Shown here one piece after another: positions 12,301 through 25,078 of a DNA stretch of 64,000 nucleotides. Below the pieces are notes generated by a model. It did no database searches, was not told where the DNA came from, and saw only the letters and a list, made by a program, of their open reading frames with translations. The DNA is from Amphibalanus amphitrite (Eukaryota; Arthropoda; Thecostraca; Balanomorpha; Balanidae). Position numbers and translations under genes: made by a program. Where the stretch lies: NCBI RefSeq assembly GCF_019059575.1, contig NW_024882038.1, forward strand, positions 186,001-250,000, written 5' to 3'. Numbering within the stretch: position 1 is the first letter of the stretch; each line of letters opens with the position of its first letter.

Positions 12301-15300
12301 TCTGTGTCGAGGGTCCTGTGAATATGCGAGAGGGGCGCTATGTGAGTCGATACGTTTTACATGATATCAGTTAGACTTTTGTGATGTTATTTCAGTTCGT
12401 AAAGAAGTTTTGTAGTTATCCCGAAGACTCCATGCCTTGACCTGGTGTTGAATTGCTATACCGTTTGTTTTCTTTATGTTCTTGGTAAATTATTTGATTT
12501 TATTAACATAATTGGCAGCACATTTCTGCTCCACTTTAAACAATGCCGTCCCACTAGTCTATCCCCACTCCCCAGCACAGATTCTTCCTGCGAGCGGAGA
12601 CCATCCCAAACGCAAACGGTACGAGCCTACCACTTTACCGCGGGGCTTCCCTCACATTATCCTCGCTCACCCCGCTGGACAAATTACCTCAGATAAACCT
12701 CCTCCGGCCTTTGTGGGTCGGTATGGTCCTGCCATTCCGTGTGGCGACAGTCTGGCGCCGCTGGGACAGTCCTAACGCGGCCCGGCGCGGTGCGGCTAAC
12801 GCGGCGCGCTGAGTGCGTCGTCAATGGCTCTATTTGTCAGCTGTCCCCGCCTCCGCCGGAGGGAAGCTCTGAGGAATTTTACCGGACGAGGAAACTAACG
12901 GATGGCTTTGGCTGTTGGGAGGAGGGTGGTATTGTGAGGCTGAGGTTTGAAATTCCGCGGAAGCAGTGATCATATAGGGCCTCTTCGTTTATAGATCCAC
13001 CGTTCTGCTCATTCATCTCGTTTCTGGGTACATCTGTTATATAGAGTTCGTATGATCTTGACGGCTCAATGACGGAGAAGGTCCAATTAATTAATGCAAA
13101 TCAGAATTTAGACTTCTCTGGAAGCGAATATGTGATGTCATTCAACTGACTGATCGCATAGTCCTGATTTGTTTTTCCTTTTCATCGGGGTGTTTTGCCA
13201 GACATTGAACGAGCTATTACGGTCTGAAGCACATCCATAGTGTTTTTGCTTTTGGAGGTGTCTCAAATATTCGTTCTTCACCTTCCATATCTCTCTATCT
13301 CCTCCAAACCTTTTCATTCACTACCCAGCCTGCACTGGTTCGTTTCCGGCGCTACCTCTCCTCCCGAGGTACTCCCGTTGCACCCTCTCACTGTATTCCT
13401 CACCCGAACCCGTTCCCGGCAGGTAATGGTATTCATTACCAACCCATGCGGCCAGAGAAAGTGGCCCGACAGCCTGTGGCACAACAACAGAACAGTGACG
13501 CACGAGACGGGGCTTCCGGTACAGCACGAACACGAACGGACTTGGCTCGGGTGCTTTACGGGTGTTAGGGAGGAGAGATAAAATGCGAGGGCTATTAGAC
13601 AAGTGCTTTATTTAGTAAATGTAGCAAGTTTTTCACTGACCGGAATGTTTGTGTGCAGTTTTGCTTGAGCTGTCGATTTTATGCGTATAACATGGGCGAG
13701 TGAATCGCTTGGTAAGCGAAAGCAAACCAGTAAAAATGATCATGCTATAGATGCTATTGATGTATTTTTCAGAGAATGAATAATTTACAACGTACCCTTT
13801 AGCGACCCATGAACATGCCAGACATTATATTCGCGATGACTCTTGGAAAATATCTCGTTTTCATTTGACATCACGCGATCATTTTCTGAATGCCACCGGT
13901 TAACCACCTAACGGCAGCCTCAGCGATCCCAAGGGATGGCCGTGACTTGTGCGTTCTGACTCGTGATTTGCATCTCAGAGAGGCCGGTAATTTCGTTGTA
14001 ACGGTGTTTGGCGAACCGTTTAGATTCCAATAACACCCCTGCCGCTGCTGCTCTGTCACGATCACAGTGTTGGTGAGACTCTGAGCACGATTCGAGTTTG
14101 TAGTCGCCGCTTTTCAGTTTGTAGTCATGGTGGTATTATACAACGCGGAAATCCAGCTGAAAGACGCATACATGGTCATTTGAGTTGGTAGAATGGTTTG
14201 TGAGCTTGACAAATTTCCGTGTTCACGGTGGCCAAACATGTGATTTGCCATGATCAGAATTGGTAGCCGTTGGCTTCCACTCTGCTTCGAGTTTATGCGG
14301 AACTGCACCTATCGGTTTAGAGCAACATACCGCTTCTGTTTAAAATGCTGCTGGACAGTTTGCTCAAATTTCACGCGGGCCAAGTAATTTGTAATGGCGA
14401 TCATCTGTAATTCTGTTGGTTGTGTCAGTAATTCATTCCACCGCCAAGTCTCCCTGCTGTTTAGAATCAATTCAGAACTACCCAATCCCCACATCCCCGA
14501 TCCATATTCCAACATCCGATGTCCGGTCCGCGCCCAAATCCGCTCGGCACTCCGTCCTGTCCACCATTCGCTCTCCTTTGTTCCGGTGGCTTAGTTTCGT
14601 CGAGCCGTGAAAGCCGATTAGTGGGTGTGGGATGGGCCCGGCTATGGTTGGGTATGGGTTCGGCAGCTGTTCTCTGTCGTTGGACGCAGCACAGCTGTTG
14701 GTCGATGATGGCTGGGAGGTGCCCCGGATGGTTTGGGAAGGTGGGCCGTGAGAATAGGGCGGTGGTGGTTTTGGTAGAAAGAGATGCAGGAGTGAGAAGT
14801 TAACGTATAGTTTGTGATGGCAGTGCACGCAGTTTTATCCAATAGGTAGTAACGTTATATGCATGTATGAAATCATCGGGCTTTCAGTCACTTAGCTTCA
14901 TTTGCCTTGCTATTCCGTCGGGTACTTGTTATCTTGTATTGCCTCAATGGGGAAACAACTCTTGGTACATTCAACAAAACTCAGATGCTCGGTCATTTCA
15001 CAATTCATATCACCCGAGGAGCCTAAGTCACAATACCTCAACTAGAGTCGTCTGCTTTAGATGGATGCTCGCTGCCAATAACATTTCCAAAATCAGAGAC
15101 AGCGAGGCGCAGTAAATAGACGTCCTTTGATACACTCTGGCGGAAATGATGAGGCCCTGTCGGATTTTGATGTAGCACCGTAAAAGGCGACGAGTCTGTT
15201 GTGGAATTGGTCGAGGTCCCGCCTTCCTTTCATGAGCTTCTAGTTTCTACGTTGGATATTTGTCGGTGATTTGTTCAGATAAATCACAAAGAATGACTCG

Positions 15301-16200
15301 CTTAGTTCATCGCAGAGACAGCTGTATATCTGGTGTGTTTGACGAGCATGAGGTGCTTTTTTTACCCAAAACTTGTATCTTCACACGATAGAAACTATGT
15401 AGATCAGCTTTCAATTCCTCACCATTTCCTATAGCGTGTATTCTGGGCCACCAGGTGTCGCTTTTCTCTAAATCAGAATATTCCTCCCTACATTGTCAAT
15501 CAATCAATCACGCTAAACACCACCTGTCTACTAATTCGCACAAATTTCGGTCATTTACCGTCCGTATACCGCCCCCGCGGACACAGTTCTGCCGTCGTGT
15601 CCGCGGATTTTCTAACGGACCCGACATGGCTCGACGATTGTGTCCGAGTTTGTTTCGCCGTGTGTGAGAAATGTTTGCTGATTTGAGACTAGGCTTGTCG
15701 GCTAATTGTTGCCCGGGGGCTGTATGACGTCATCTGTGTAACAACAAGTCCAATGTCGGACAATGGGCATTAGTGGCATAGTTAGTGCGCTGATTACGAT
15801 TTTTGCTGAGATTCGGCTAGTAAATTAGCGTCGGTGGCAGTGTTTACAATGGTTTACATTGTTGTCTCTGACTTCTCAAGCGTGAGCAGACTTGTAACGG
15901 TTTACAGTTATGCTGTTGAATGCTATCTACTTGTATTGTGTGTGTTCGAATTTCGCAGTCAGTCCTGGGAATAACTGGTATGTGCTGAAACGGGCGAGAT
16001 GCAAGCAACCATAAAACACTTTTCTTCAGTTTCATGCGGTCTTGATTGTTTTACTGGTTGGTAGATGGTATTAAACTTTGCAAATTATCTTTTCTGAAGG
16101 AAAACAAACCAATAATAAGTCTTCAAACCAAAAAGAGTTACGTTGTCTGGTAACGCAGGCCTATATTTTCTCGATATAGTCCTGTCTTAGTGCTCTGTCA
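12301..16200. other. Non-coding stretch, no gene seen
   Basis: No exon-like segment is supported. The overlapping open frames at 12445-12970, 13240-13600 and 14300-14840 occur on both strands in GC-rich patches and look like chance. Confidence 0.4.
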
Positions 16201-16269
16201 GTAACAGTCCGATATAGCTCTGCCAAGCCAAGTTCTGACTTCTTCACATTGTCGCCTAAGGTCCGAAAG

Positions 16270-16556
16270 TGAGAGGACACACGACCAAAGAAGAGGAGAG
16301 CAAACACAGACTCAAACGAAGAGAAAGTGAGAAGAAGAGAGCATTCAGTGTGCGAGTGGAGAGACAGAAAAGACTTGTTAACAGTGAGCCACCGTCACAG
16401 GACTGACAGTGAAGTGGAGAGTGGAGTGGAAGAGAGTCGCGCCAGAGCGGGTGCGGATAGTGAGCCTCACTCTGAGGTCACCAGGTCACGGACAGAGGTG
16501 ACCCGTGACCTGACCGGGGTCAAGTACCCCGCCAGGCGACATGGTCTTCAATCCTG
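16270..16556 (+). CDS. Candidate first exon (leader plus start), isoform A
   Basis: A purine-rich leader runs to ATG at 16541, and the coding part is 16541-16556. The start context is GCGACATGG, with purine at -3 and G at +4. An in-frame TGA at 16511 prevents upstream extension in that frame. After five codons (MVFNP) and one base there is a consensus donor, CCTG|GTGAGTACC, at 16557. The exon therefore ends in phase 1, which matches the two-base start of the large exon at 37941 (or, less certainly, a small exon at 17442). The 5' limit shown is nominal; I could not fix a transcription start. With only 16 coding bases the call rests on start context, donor quality and phase, and I cannot assign a function from it. 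A chance ATG-donor pair remains possible. Confidence 0.4.
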
Positions 16557-17441
16557 GTGAGTACCTCTCAGTCGCTGTGACTGGAGTCTTGGCGCTAAGG
16601 TTGACACTTTTGGCTCGCATGTGACACTTTCACGAGCACTTTCCACACTAGAATAACAGTACTGATCTTGTTCTCTTTTGTTTCTGCTTTACTGCGTTCG
16701 TTTTAGTGTTTGGGTGACAAAACCATACCACCTTCAACATCTAAAAGAGCAGTGAAGACACTCTCCCTCTTCTGCACAGCTTCGGGGCACTGATAACCCA
16801 CCACGCAAACACAGTTTCTACTCTCGTCTCTCCCGTATTACCCCTCCCCGGAGTGAGAGTTTGTCCATCAGCGGCACCCGATAAATCTCCTCTAACCTGA
16901 TAAGTATCGGTCCCGACCGCGGCCTTCCCGTCCCATGATGGGTGTTCGTGACGGCCGGGAGGGTCCACGACTCCGTCTGACCTCTGATTACGTCACTGGG
17001 GTCAGGTCAGGTCAGCTGACGGCGTGGGATGCCGCCGGCTCTACGTGGGCCCCCGTTGACCTGGGGAGTGGCACAGTGTGATTAACTGCACAGGGCTGGG
17101 TAAGCTGTGGAAACTGTAAAATTGCATTCGTGCATGATGGTTTCATTCAGTACATGACTACGTTAATTAGTTTCTGGGGTAAAACTCTTTTGCTTTATCA
17201 TAAGTTGGGTTTCATCACCGTGAAACCCCGCCTATGCCAAGGCAAAATCTGCCGTTTTATGTGTTTGGATAAGCTTTCATATCACCAAAATAGCGCCTAC
17301 TTTCCAACCAATACAACCAGATCAGCCATTCATTCACGATCGCTCGGCGAGTTTCAACCTCAAACTCATCTCCGTAACCCAATCTACATACTTACCCACC
17401 CCGTGCCAGAACCTCCCCTCCCCTCCCTCTCCCCCCGCCAG

Positions 17442-17464
17442 GTCACTATGCCTCCCGCAGTGAG
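17442..17464 (+). CDS. Candidate 23-bp micro-exon
   Basis: A strong pyrimidine tract (about 17413-17439) ends in GCCAG, followed by 23 bases (GTCACTATGCCTCCCGCAGT + GAG) and a good donor, GAG|GTAAGC, at 17465. Joined to the phase-1 end of 16556 it stays open for eight codons and ends in phase 0, which does not match the exon at 37941. Using the overlapping weaker donor GCA|GTGAGG (exon end 17459) restores phase 1 and would match. Both splice sites look good, but there is no sequence conservation to judge by, so it may be a decoy pair. Confidence 0.22.
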
Positions 17465-17689
17465 GTAAGCGTACCCCCTGTCTCCGTCTCAGCTGACCCC
17501 GCCGAACCCGCCATCCGCTCCCGCCAGAACCGCCCCGCTCGCGCCATTTCCATAATGGAGCTATCCATGGGCGCGCCACATTTGTAAATTGGAGAAAAGC
17601 CAATTATTGTCGCTGGCTTCCATATGGTACCGGGTGTCGCCGTATATGGTTCGGTTACCTCAAGGGGTCTACTGGGGGTTGATGTATAT

Positions 17690-18662
17690 CCCGCGCACCG
17701 ACGGGGGGGCGGATATCCACCCCCCCCCCCTGAGGTTTTTCGCGGATAGCATTTGGGTGCGACTATTCTCTCATCAATTTTACACATGTTGTGCAAGTTT
17801 GAACCTCCTAACTTTTAAGGTCAGGTCACCAGGTCACTTTGAATGACCCAACCTCAAGTCACTTTTTTGCAACTTTGTCACCGTGCCATAGCTACAGTAG
17901 ATGTCGGAGGCCTTTGAAAGTCGCAGGATGTTATTAGGTAATTAGTAGCTACAATTTGTATATCTCGGAATTTTGATGTCGGTGACCTAAGGTCAGGTCA
18001 ATTTCGCGACCTCCCCATTATAAGTCAATGGGGGAAAAATCAACTCCCTGTTTTTACCACTAAAACGGGTCGGAATGGTTCCAAATACCATACATGACTT
18101 CATATAAAATCAACCTTCACTACCTTGAGGTCTGTTTTGCTGTTGGGCAGCTATAAGGTCATGTGACGTCATCAAAGGTCGCCAGCGGTTTTTTGCCAAT
18201 AACTCCGTACAGGAACAAGATACAGCCGCGCAGATGGTCTCATTGTGTTCAGCTCGTCAAGACGCATCGAATGATATACATGATGACCTCGAGGTCACGT
18301 GACCTGAGGTCAACCTTTGACCTTGACCTTTCGAGGTCAAGGTCAAAATTCGATGCGGATTGACGAGAGGATCACGAAGATGCCCTTAGTTTGTTCCTAT
18401 CTTGACTAATTCGAAAGTTATTCGAGAAAAACTCTATCCATATCAAGCGCCGCCATTTTGACTTTTTCGACCCCTGTGACGTCATCTTTGACCTGACCTG
18501 AAAATGGCCTAATTAAAAATTGTAGACCTTGTCCGTGCGTATCTGATGCCGTTTACCGCTTGTCGCTATCTTGCTTCGTTCTCGAGATCTCAGGGGGGGG
18601 GGCGGTCATCCGCCCCCCCCCCGTCGGTGCGAAGTTGGCGCAGACCCCCGTCGGTGCGCGGG
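17690..18662. mobile_element. piggyBac-like non-autonomous element, copy E1
   Basis: The termini are inverted: CCCGCGCACCGACGGGGG at the left and CCCCCGTCGGTGCGCGGG at the right, flanked on both sides by ATAT (17686-17689 and 18663-18666). Just inside each end is a G-run/C-run palindrome (left core GCGGATATCCAC, right core GCGGTCATCCGC). The right end carries a second copy of the terminal repeat separated by 13 bp. The interior is full of GGTCA/TGACC motifs (for example 17819-17842 and 18285-18345) and has TGACGTCA at 18164 and 18477. There is no transposase frame. It is related to the elements at 19492 and 51019 and lies in the opposite orientation, judged by which end has the doubled repeat. 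Confidence 0.75.
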
Positions 18663-18666
18663 ATAT

Positions 18667-19487
18667 GGTTCAGGGAGTGTCTCAGTTTCTGGCTCACGGG
18701 TACCCGCTTGGTGACGATGGATAGGGGCAGGCGAATAATAGCGGAGAGCCGGAATAGCGACCGGCGGCTAGCGCATGGCGTAAGGAATAAGGATGGAGGA
18801 GACGACGGGTTCAGAGGAGCTCAGTGAACGTTCAATCTTCAAAAATAGCATCTGCGTTGCTTGGTAGGTTATAGGGCTGAACGGAAGACAGCATTTGAAG
18901 GAGCCTGCCTATATGTGTAGACGGATTAGTAAGGGCTCTAAGTTTACTTGTTTAAATTCCGATCGGAATCGTCATCGATACACAAACTAATTGAATAGCT
19001 TGCGTTCCTAGCTCAGGACCCGGTTCAGTGAAAGTGCTACTGATAACCTCCCGAGATGGATTAGATGTGTCCCGACTCACTCGTCAAAACACGTCCCAGC
19101 CGTGAAACGGTATTGGTTCTAACCGACTTCGGTTTCTACACCGTGGTTAATCAATTCGTCTGATCTAAATTGTTACGAAACAGTTTGATACGGAGCGTGT
19201 GTATGGGCTCTTCTATCGGTCAGGCTGATTAGGAGTACATAACTGAGTTGATCGAGAAGTCATCTGTAGTTACAAACTGTTAGTTAGACAATGGATCATG
19301 AACACGGGTGCCTCCTTTCATTTTAACTAATGGTAGGGATTTTATAACAAAATTCGTAAGCATTTTGAGATATTCGATCACTTCTCATGGCCATTGGCCA
19401 TTCAGCAAATAATCACTTTTCTCCTTGATATTAAAAAAGTTCGGCTGTTTGTGTGGCACCTCTTTTGAAGTGCTCTTCGGTTATCAC
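18667..19487. other. Spacer between two related elements, no gene seen
   Basis: About 820 bp of ordinary sequence separates copies E1 and E2. No open frame with splice or start context and no repeat structure was seen. Confidence 0.45.
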
Positions 19488-19491
19488 ATAT

Positions 19492-20667
19492 CCCGCGCCC
19501 CGCTGGGCTATTCAGCCATACGCGCCCTGCTAGGGGGGGCAGATTCTGCCCCCCTGTCTAACTTCCGAACCGATGGTCGTAGAAAGACGGGGAAAACGGC
19601 AATCGAAAGCTCTCAACAAGGCGGATCTTAAGAGCCCAAATTTTTTTGCTTAAGTAGGTCAGAGGTCAGGTCAAGGTCAGGTCAAGGGTACAAAATGCAA
19701 GTTTCTACAGTATTGGCCTTGCACCGTAGTTGCCGAAGAATGGACTGAGACTGATTGCCCAAAACGTGTTCTTAGACTACCAAGACAATATTCGTTGCAC
19801 ACAATGTCATTCAAAGGTCAAGGTCAAGGTCAGGTCAGGTCAGGTCAGGTCACCAAAAACAAAATATAGAAAAGGGCAGGTGCGACACATGTTTTATGGG
19901 TCATTTTACTCATGGAATTCAATAGGCACACTCAATAAGTGATATGGACCACCTCTGGATGAATTTCAGGTCGAGGTCAGGTCAAGGTCAGGTCAAGTGA
20001 GGTCAAATTTTGAAGTTGGTTGTTAAGGCCTAAAAAGGTGTCTATCCGATGCAGTTTTTCACGGCGAATCGAATGGTGCTATTTTTATTTCCGTACGAGG
20101 TCTAGAACTTCCAAAACAATCATTTTTCAAAATTTTTGTGTGTTGTGACGTCATAAAATTTTGAATAACTCCCACATTTTTGAACCGATTCTTCTAAAAA
20201 TTGGTATGTAGGTGCACATAGACCACTTCTCTGACATATATTCCGGTTTTTTCGATAAACTCAAAATTTTGGATTTTATAAATATGATCCCAAAAAAGTC
20301 AGTTTTTTGGAAAAATTTTGGCCAAAATCCAAAATTTTCAAAAAACCGAGATAGCCATTTGATAGACAAAGTAGAATCACGTATAACCTTTTTTGTTACG
20401 TCTTGATTCCTTTTAAAAATGAAGAAGTTAGCGGCGTTTGAAATTTTGCCGTTTTTTAGGCGAAAATGGCGAACATGACGTCACTAAAACATCAATTTCT
20501 CAAAAATTTTCCGACGGATTTCGCTCAAATTTTCAGGGAACGTGTCAAATTGATGTATGATAAGGTACTGAAAGTTTGACGTCGCTGGCGTAACGCGTTT
20601 AGAAGTTATTGGCGAAAAACGGGAGGGGGGGGGGCAGATTCTGCCCCCCCCCCCAGCGGGGCGCGGG
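19492..20667. mobile_element. piggyBac-like non-autonomous element, copy E2
   Basis: The ends are CCCGCGCCCCGCTGGG and CCAGCGGGGCGCGGG, flanked by ATAT at 19488-19491 and 20668-20671. The left end has a doubled terminal repeat (CGCGCCCCGCTGGG, a 13-bp spacer, then CGCGCCCTGCTAGGG). Terminal hairpins consist of G-runs and C-runs around the palindrome GCAGATTCTGC at both ends (about 19534-19557 and 20624-20653). Inside there are seven GGTCA motifs in 37 bp at 19816-19852, further clusters at about 19669-19690 and 19969-20005, and TGACGTCA at 20146 and 20476. The right half aligns by eye with E3 (shared phrase ACATATATTCCGGTTTTT allowing one mismatch). There is no coding capacity. Confidence 0.8.
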
Positions 20668-20671
20668 ATAT

Positions 20672-23600
20672 CTTCCTCCAAATTAATGTTTTTTTTCGTC
20701 AACAGATAACCTTTCCTCACCTTCTATTCCTGACTTATCTGGCATTTGATCAAAATGGATTAGAATGTTCCCACAGCTGCCAATTCCGTTTTTGTCACTT
20801 TCCGCCATGTCTCGTTGGCGACTGACAGGTTAATCTTCGGCTCGCGTGAGGCGCTGACCTTCTGTTTTCGCCACTTCTTGTTCGAGCCAGCGCGGAGAGA
20901 GATCCGTCGCGCGATCCATTTCCATATTCATCGGGACACACACCCACTGCAGAAACGGGATCGGGAACAAACAAACAGGCTCAGAGTGTCCCGCCCTGGC
21001 GTTGGTCGTAACCAGCTGTGTTGTGTTCGTAGCCACACCCCAGCTGGTTAGCGAGATCAAAATTCAAACACCACCGGAAAGGCCAGGGTGGTCAAAATGC
21101 AACTTGATCGCCGCTTAACTGAAGACTTCCTTGCCGCGGGGTTTGGGGTAGCGGAGACTGGGGAGGGGTGCTCGTGGGGAGGGAGCGGGAGGCACAGGCG
21201 AACAGCTGTTGTGAGGGCTGGGGTGTGTGGAAGAATGCAAATTTGGTGGCCGGAGCAGGATATATTCCATTATGGCGGGATGGAGGGGAGCGGGGTTACT
21301 GAGGTTGATGGGGTCAGAGGGTGACGGTGGGTTGTAGCTCCGGGCAGTGGCGGTTAGAAGTCGGTGAGAGGGGTTGTTAGAGTAGTCGGTTAGAAGGGTG
21401 CTGTTGTCATCTCCCTTAAGGGTGCTGGGATTCTATCGCTTAGGTGTGCCCTATCCCTTTGTGTCATCATGAAAGAAATTAAGCTCTGGCTCAATGCCTA
21501 ATTTTGGCAAAAAACGGCGACCCTTTTTATTTCAGCCTTTTCTTTTTTTCGATAAAATCTTTCAATAATGGAGAAATCTATTAAGACATCTAACTTGATA
21601 TTCGTGTCCAAAGTTAACCATAACTCACGTCAGTCACGTCAATCGCAGCCAGTGTTCCACATTGGCCTAACCATAAATCAATCACATATCTGAAAATCTT
21701 CCGTACATCATTTAGCATTCGTTTTTACCGGTCTAGAGAGGTTTCCTTCCCCAGTATCGCACGACCCATGACCTCAGGTCTTAATGATAATGATGATGAT
21801 GCACAGACGCTCACTAAGCGTCCCAAATGCCATATGCTTACACATGGGTGAAATTTTATCAGATCCGAGGAAACCGTGAAATATGGTCCGAGATCTTAGC
21901 TAACCACCAGCCTGAGGGATGTAATAAATCGCCTTTCAATTCGGTGACTATTCATTAGGCGTTGAATTAATCATGCTTTAGAGCCATCGGGGTTTCCTTT
22001 CGACGGTAATTTTGGCCCAGATCGTCCGCCCGCCCGTTTCCTGATCACCTTAGGCACGCAGTGCTGTATTCGCCCTTCTTTTTCAGCTCGTGGTTTCATG
22101 ATTTGGGCTTTTCGCATGTGTGGGGTATAGTAACGTGGGAATCGTCTGGGGTCTGGCTATGCATGAATCTTGGTCTAAAGCACATAACCGTGACGGGTAG
22201 GAGATGGATCGGAGGAAAACCGACACCGAACGTGAATAAAGGCGGTCTTCTGAATATGTCTGGAGGTGCTGGGGAGATTGTACAATTAGCATACTTAGCA
22301 ATAATCGCGGCTGAAAGACAATAGAAAAGGAGGGGTATTTGAATGCTTTTTGTTCTGTACCCACGCATTAGATGGTAGGTAGCTGCGTTTAGTCTAATCC
22401 CGTGCGTTATTCTAAAGTCCTTGGTCCTAATTTGTGGTCACTAGTCTCACAAAGAAGGTAATATTTTTGGAACATGACCAGGGCGCCGGCTAGGTTATGT
22501 TGAAAGCATTAACAGTATCACGAATTTTCAGTTGGTAATGCTGCTTGGTGTGTAGTCTGTCGGCGAAGATTGCTGTTTTACATTTAAAGCTAGGCCAATA
22601 GTTTCAACGCTGAGTGCTAACTATGAAAAGGATCATTCAGGGAGTGACATTATGCTAATTCATCACTAGTCATCTATGTTCAAATGTGATATATCGTGCT
22701 AAATGCCTGTAGAGCTGACGCTCTCATATGCCGGCAGCATTACTGGCCTGTCCATTAGCATTTCCAAATCATCGAAACGGTTCCATATAGGGAGCATCCC
22801 GATACCAGATGCGTGAGCGAAGCTCATTTTCGAACAGTTATTCCGAGCTGTCTGCTTGGTAGTCGCGATCGAATAAATTGATGACGTCATGTTAGGAATG
22901 CGCTATCGATAAGGGACGTAATGCCATTCTTCCGTCCCCGGGTTCACGTTTCAGGAGCAATGAAAAGTCTTGGCACTCCTACGTTTGCCCTATGAGTGGT
23001 CCTCTGGCTAGTTTATTCTCAGACCTCATAACAAGGGCACAGGACAATGGGTCACAACGACTCTTTGAATGAAACTATTTGAAGAATTCAACTGTCTTCC
23101 AACGTATGACGTCTAACGTCTCTTCTGAAACGAAGTGTAAACTGTAATCGGATTATTGCCAGACGCATTTGTCATGATGAAAGCAGCACAATGAAGTACA
23201 CTTCTTATCACCATCCGATCAAAAACGAGCTTTGGGACTGCGTTTGATCGAGATCGAGCTCGATTGATCGAATTTACTGGTAATAGGACCCATACCAGTG
23301 TTGAATTATGTGCTGCATGTATTGTGCAATGCACATTATGCAATATGCGTCATCATTAGGCTGCGTGAGGTCAATTACCATCAGCAATATTGTGCGCACA
23401 CTTTGCACCAACCTGCATGTGTTGCACGCGTGTGAAACCCCGCACATCTGGGTCAACTGTCCACGTTTGACAGACACCGCACGGTATCGTACTATACCTC
23501 CGCCTTACCCATCATCTCCCATACCCTGAGGCCAAACATGCCCCGCGTTCCACCGTCCACACCTCGCCTGGAGCTCAGTTACTATCTCCAGTGCCGTGCG

Positions 23601-25076
23601 CTACCCGGGCTGTTGGATGCCATGCCTGAGGCGAAGCTGTTTTTACTGGGACACCTGGGCCCAATACGACACGTCCCGGCCCTGCCCGGCCCAGCCCAGC
23701 CCAGCCCAGCGTGGTGCGGCGCGGTGTGGTGCCATGCGATCAGGTTTGTAGTAAGTGGCCGGTTCCGCCTTGGTCGGCGCACGTATGGCCTATCAACTAT
23801 CCGAGACTGATCGTCGGGGTGTTCGGTACGAACCCGGAACGGGTTTAGGAGGGTCCGACTCGACTCGCGCGCGCTATAGAGGAGTTTACAGTCGGGCACA
23901 GTCGGAGGTTATTGTGCTGAGCCGTGCGTGAGTGTGTCATTTGGTGTGTTAGTCGGCAATGCTAGGAATTATCACGGCATAAATTTAGCTGGGTGAGGCA
24001 TTCAGCTGACCGATGGAAAAACGCGCTGGAAAGAGGTTACGTTGATGAATGATGGAATAAAAAGGGACGCGTGCTGGCGCGCGGTGCATATTAAGTTTTC
24101 AGGTATTGAACATTCCTGGACGAATGCGTGTTTGGAAGGCTTCGAAATGACTGATTATTTATCTTGCTGGAAGTTGGGACATAGGTGTGGCGTTGCATTT
24201 CAAATTAAACATTTTCTGCCTGAAGAGACACCATATCGCTGAATCTGACTACCAGATGCTCAATTGAGCACGAGGAATGTCTACATACATTAATTCAATC
24301 TAGAAACTTGGGATTCCCGAGTAATTAATTATTTCACCAAGTCCAGCGTGCTTTTGTTTCGTTATTTTGCATTTGCATCGACACCGTACCCATCTACCGT
24401 CACCCACCACTACTGGCACAATCACCCACCATCCCACCTCCCACCCACCACAACCACCCACCCGCCGCTACGGCGCCGCCGCCGTCAACTCGTAGCCTCT
24501 CGGTAACCGGCTGCACAGTTAGCCGCCCCGGGCAGCTGCGCCTCACATCGGGGTCGAAGCCACGCACCGGCACGCCGCCGTAGCCGTAGGCACGTCACAC
24601 GATGCCGAAGGCACGCCGTCAACGGTCATTCATTCCAGATGACGGCCTGTTGTCGGCCGGAGGCAAGTTCCTGCAATGCTACGTCCACAGAAGCAGCGTG
24701 AAACGGGGAAGCTGCTCGAGAAAATTGGCATACATTTGGAACGGTGCTCTTGGAAAATAGGCTTCGCGGGTGGGTGCGAGGCTGGAATGAAAGGCAGTGT
24801 GGTCAAGCCGATGTTTGCGTTGTGTCAATCCTCTTGAAAAAGGACAGGTTTCTGTCCCGACTGTGAAGCCCTCTTGAAAAGAGGACAGACTCTCGCGCAG
24901 GTTTTGATAAGAGCTGCGTGCACTGTCGGCGGGTTATAAGTGCATCACTGCAGCTCGGGAGAGCTACCGAATCCCGTGCAGCTTTTCAAGAGCTCTCTGA
25001 CATTGGAGTGAAGTACTTACACTGCAATACTAGGGAGTTTGCAAACTCACTGATTTCTCAAACTCCCTGTAACACA
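20672..25076. other. Non-coding stretch, no gene seen
   Basis: Simple repeats include CCCAG-rich sequence at about 23681-23710 and CCACC/CCGCC-rich sequence at about 24405-24485. A degenerate direct repeat of CCTCTTGAAAA(AG)AGGACAG lies at about 24829-24847 and 24870-24889. A short open frame starts at ATG 24602 but has only a non-canonical GC donor. Nothing here can be called a gene. Confidence 0.4.
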
Positions 25077-25078
25077 TA

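Noticed and set aside
20806-20829. ATG with CAG|GTTAAT donor after eight codons
   Set aside because: Weak donor, no leader or promoter signals, and no supporting partner.
24602-24760. Short frame beginning MPKARRQRSFIPDDG
   Set aside because: Only a non-canonical GC donor (GAG|GCAAGT) and no downstream partner; too short to support.
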